From assembly GCA_020631035.1 (NCBI GenBank), contig JAHDIA010000298.1:1-7403 (forward strand): 7,403 bases of DNA, written 5' to 3'. Below the pieces are notes generated by a model. The model had not been told where the DNA came from and did not search any database. It was given only the letters and a program-made list of their open reading frames with translations. The DNA is from Chitinophagales bacterium (lineage in GTDB: Bacteria > Bacteroidota > Bacteroidia > Chitinophagales > UBA2359). A program made the translations under genes and the position numbers. How positions within the stretch are numbered: the stretch's first letter is position 1; each line of letters starts with the position of its first letter. This document shows positions 6,951 to 7,403 of this stretch, piece after piece.

Positions 6951-6984
6951 TTAAAATCCTCAAATAGGAGTTAAGAGGATTTAA
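6951..6984 (+). terminator. Possible stem-loop terminator after the sirtuin gene
   Basis: TTAAAATCCTC (6951-6961) pairs with GAGGATTTAA (6975-6984) to make a 10-bp stem with one bulged A and a 13-nt loop. It begins 10 nt after the sirtuin stop, the usual place for a terminator. There is no downstream T run, so it may instead protect the mRNA 3' end or be part of the inverted repeat noted with 7230-7240. Confidence 0.35.
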
Positions 6985-7000
6985 CAACCTACTAGAAATG

Positions 7001-7081
7001 CCGAGGCCCCTCCCCAGAAATGGAGAAGGGCCCGGAATTCACTAAACCAAAACTATTATGAAAAAAACTTACATTATTTAA
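7001..7081 (+). other. Leader-like module 1: GC-rich hairpin, A-rich spacer, 7-codon ORF
   Basis: Bases 7001-7016 pair with 7021-7035 in a GC-rich stem (one bulged A at 7004, two C-A mismatches) closed by a GAAA tetraloop (7017-7020) of the stable GNRA type. After a 22-nt spacer containing AACCAAAACTA (7045-7055) comes ATG at 7058 and the reading frame MKKTYII, stopping at 7079-7081. No T tract follows the hairpin, so it is not a terminator. The hairpin, spacer and MKK-type start look like the 5' end of a secreted-protein gene, but the frame closes at once. Confidence 0.5.
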
Positions 7082-7170
7082 TACGAAAAAATGCTGTAAA
7101 AGATTCCCTTTTTAACATTTTTTTTGTTTTATCCAAATTATATTTATTTTTTTTGAGAAGTTTGGACATT

Positions 7171-7202
7171 CATGGATATAAACGCCGAAGGATGGTAATT
7201 TG
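7171..7202 (+). promoter_or_regulatory. Weak candidate promoter upstream of module 2
   Basis: TTTG at 7171-7174 is followed after 21 nt by TAATTTG (7196-7202). This resembles the Bacteroidota promoter TTTG / TAnnTTTG but has one base fewer inside the -7 element. If used, transcription would start near 7208 and the RNA would begin some 45 nt before the module 2 hairpin. Confidence 0.25.
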
Positions 7203-7253
7203 TTCCTCTGTTTTTCATTTATTAACGCTCTCTTAACTCCCTAATATAATTGA

Positions 7254-7324
7254 CCCCAGACAACTATCTGTCATCTGGGGCAATTACCTAACCAAAACTA
7301 ATTATGAAAAACATTTACAGTTGA
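7254..7324 (+). other. Leader-like module 2: hairpin, A-rich spacer, 6-codon ORF
   Basis: CCCCAGA (7254-7260) pairs with TCTGGGG (7274-7280). A 23-nt spacer carrying the same AACCAAAACTA as module 1 (7290-7300) leads to ATTATGAAAAA (7301-7311), again identical to module 1, and the reading frame MKNIYS (7304-7321) with stop TGA at 7322-7324. Geometry and spacer sequence match module 1 while the hairpin sequences differ, so the fold rather than its sequence is kept. Confidence 0.5.
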
Positions 7325-7345
7325 CTTTTACGAGTCAAATTGTAA
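7315..7345 (+). other. Hairpin overlapping the module 2 stop codon
   Basis: TTGACT (7321-7326) and AGTCAA (7333-7338) form a perfect 6-bp stem with a 6-nt loop, extended outward by TTACA (7315-7319) with TGTAA (7341-7345) across a small internal loop. The mini-ORF stop codon TGA (7322-7324) lies in the 5' arm, so a ribosome finishing MKNIYS would open this hairpin. Confidence 0.45.
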
Positions 7346-7375
7346 GCTGTTTCAAATTAAGCTTTTTTTTTTTTT
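7344..7375 (+). terminator. Possible weak terminator with 13-T tract
   Basis: AAGCT (7344-7348) can pair with AGCTT (7360-7364) around an 11-nt loop, directly followed by the T tract ending at 7375. The stem is short, so termination would be weak or conditional. Its first two bases (7344-7345) are shared with the outer stem of the hairpin before it, so the two folds compete slightly. Confidence 0.35.
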
Positions 7376-7403
7376 CAAAGCCTAAAAATAAAAGATAAAT
7401 CTC

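Larger units (their letters stand above)
6941..7403. other. Long intergenic region with paired leader-like modules
   Basis: No reading frame of protein size is present on either strand in these 463 bp. The region holds a stem-loop just after the sirtuin, two hairpin-plus-mini-ORF modules (7001-7081 and 7254-7324), a third hairpin and a 13-T tract (7363-7375). The stretch between modules (7082-7253) is AT-rich with long T runs and shows no gene. A gene starting beyond 7403 could use part of this as its upstream region. Confidence 0.6.

Noticed and set aside
7001..7035. GC-rich hairpin as the sirtuin terminator
   Set aside because: No T tract follows; it is 60 nt past the stop and is followed by the same spacer and ATG as the second module, so a leader role fits better.
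1..7403. CRISPR array, transposase, phage or toxin-antitoxin genes
   Set aside because: No regularly spaced repeats and no protein with matching motifs in any frame of reasonable length.

Overview
The window looks like chromosomal DNA from a Bacteroidota species, possibly a Saprospiria-type lineage (the phylum is fairly secure, the family is a guess). The reasons are: AT-rich DNA; start codons preceded by A-rich stretches instead of Shine-Dalgarno sequences; a good match to the Bacteroidota promoter (TTG, then TAnnTTTG) upstream of pdhA; and several proteins (deoxynucleoside kinase, sirtuin, TPR protein) that resemble the Bacteroidota versions of their families.

Layout. The left part (1-3970) is housekeeping. 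recF runs leftward (78-1190) and is divergent from pdhA (1266-2312), with a 75-bp shared intergenic region. A membrane-anchored TPR protein (2417-3232) follows on the plus strand and ends at a perfect 13-bp stem-loop terminator (3253-3288). A deoxynucleoside kinase (3327-3968) comes next. The 281-bp gap 3969-4249 has no convincing gene. It holds an imperfect inverted repeat of about 25-nt arms, then a visibly GC-richer patch with a GTGCAAC direct repeat.

The right part holds a cytoplasmic polysaccharide deacetylase (4250-5248) overlapping by 4 nt a GNAT-type acyltransferase (5245-6189), and 43 nt later a Sir2 protein deacylase (6233-6940). The first two are very likely translationally coupled and probably modify an amino sugar of a surface glycan. 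The sirtuin may simply share the transcript.

The last 463 bp (6941-7403) contain no long gene but are the most structured non-coding DNA here. Two similar modules occur about 245 bp apart. Each has a GC-rich hairpin, a 22-23-nt A-rich spacer with shared sequence, and an ATG opening a very short reading frame (MKKTYII and MKNIYS, each then a stop). The second is followed by another hairpin and a 13-T tract. They could be 5' ends of decayed secreted-protein genes or a leader/attenuator arrangement.

I found no tRNA, rRNA, CRISPR, transposase or phage gene. Most of the window is ordinary; no clear new multi-gene system is visible, and the non-coding tail is the best candidate for something undescribed.
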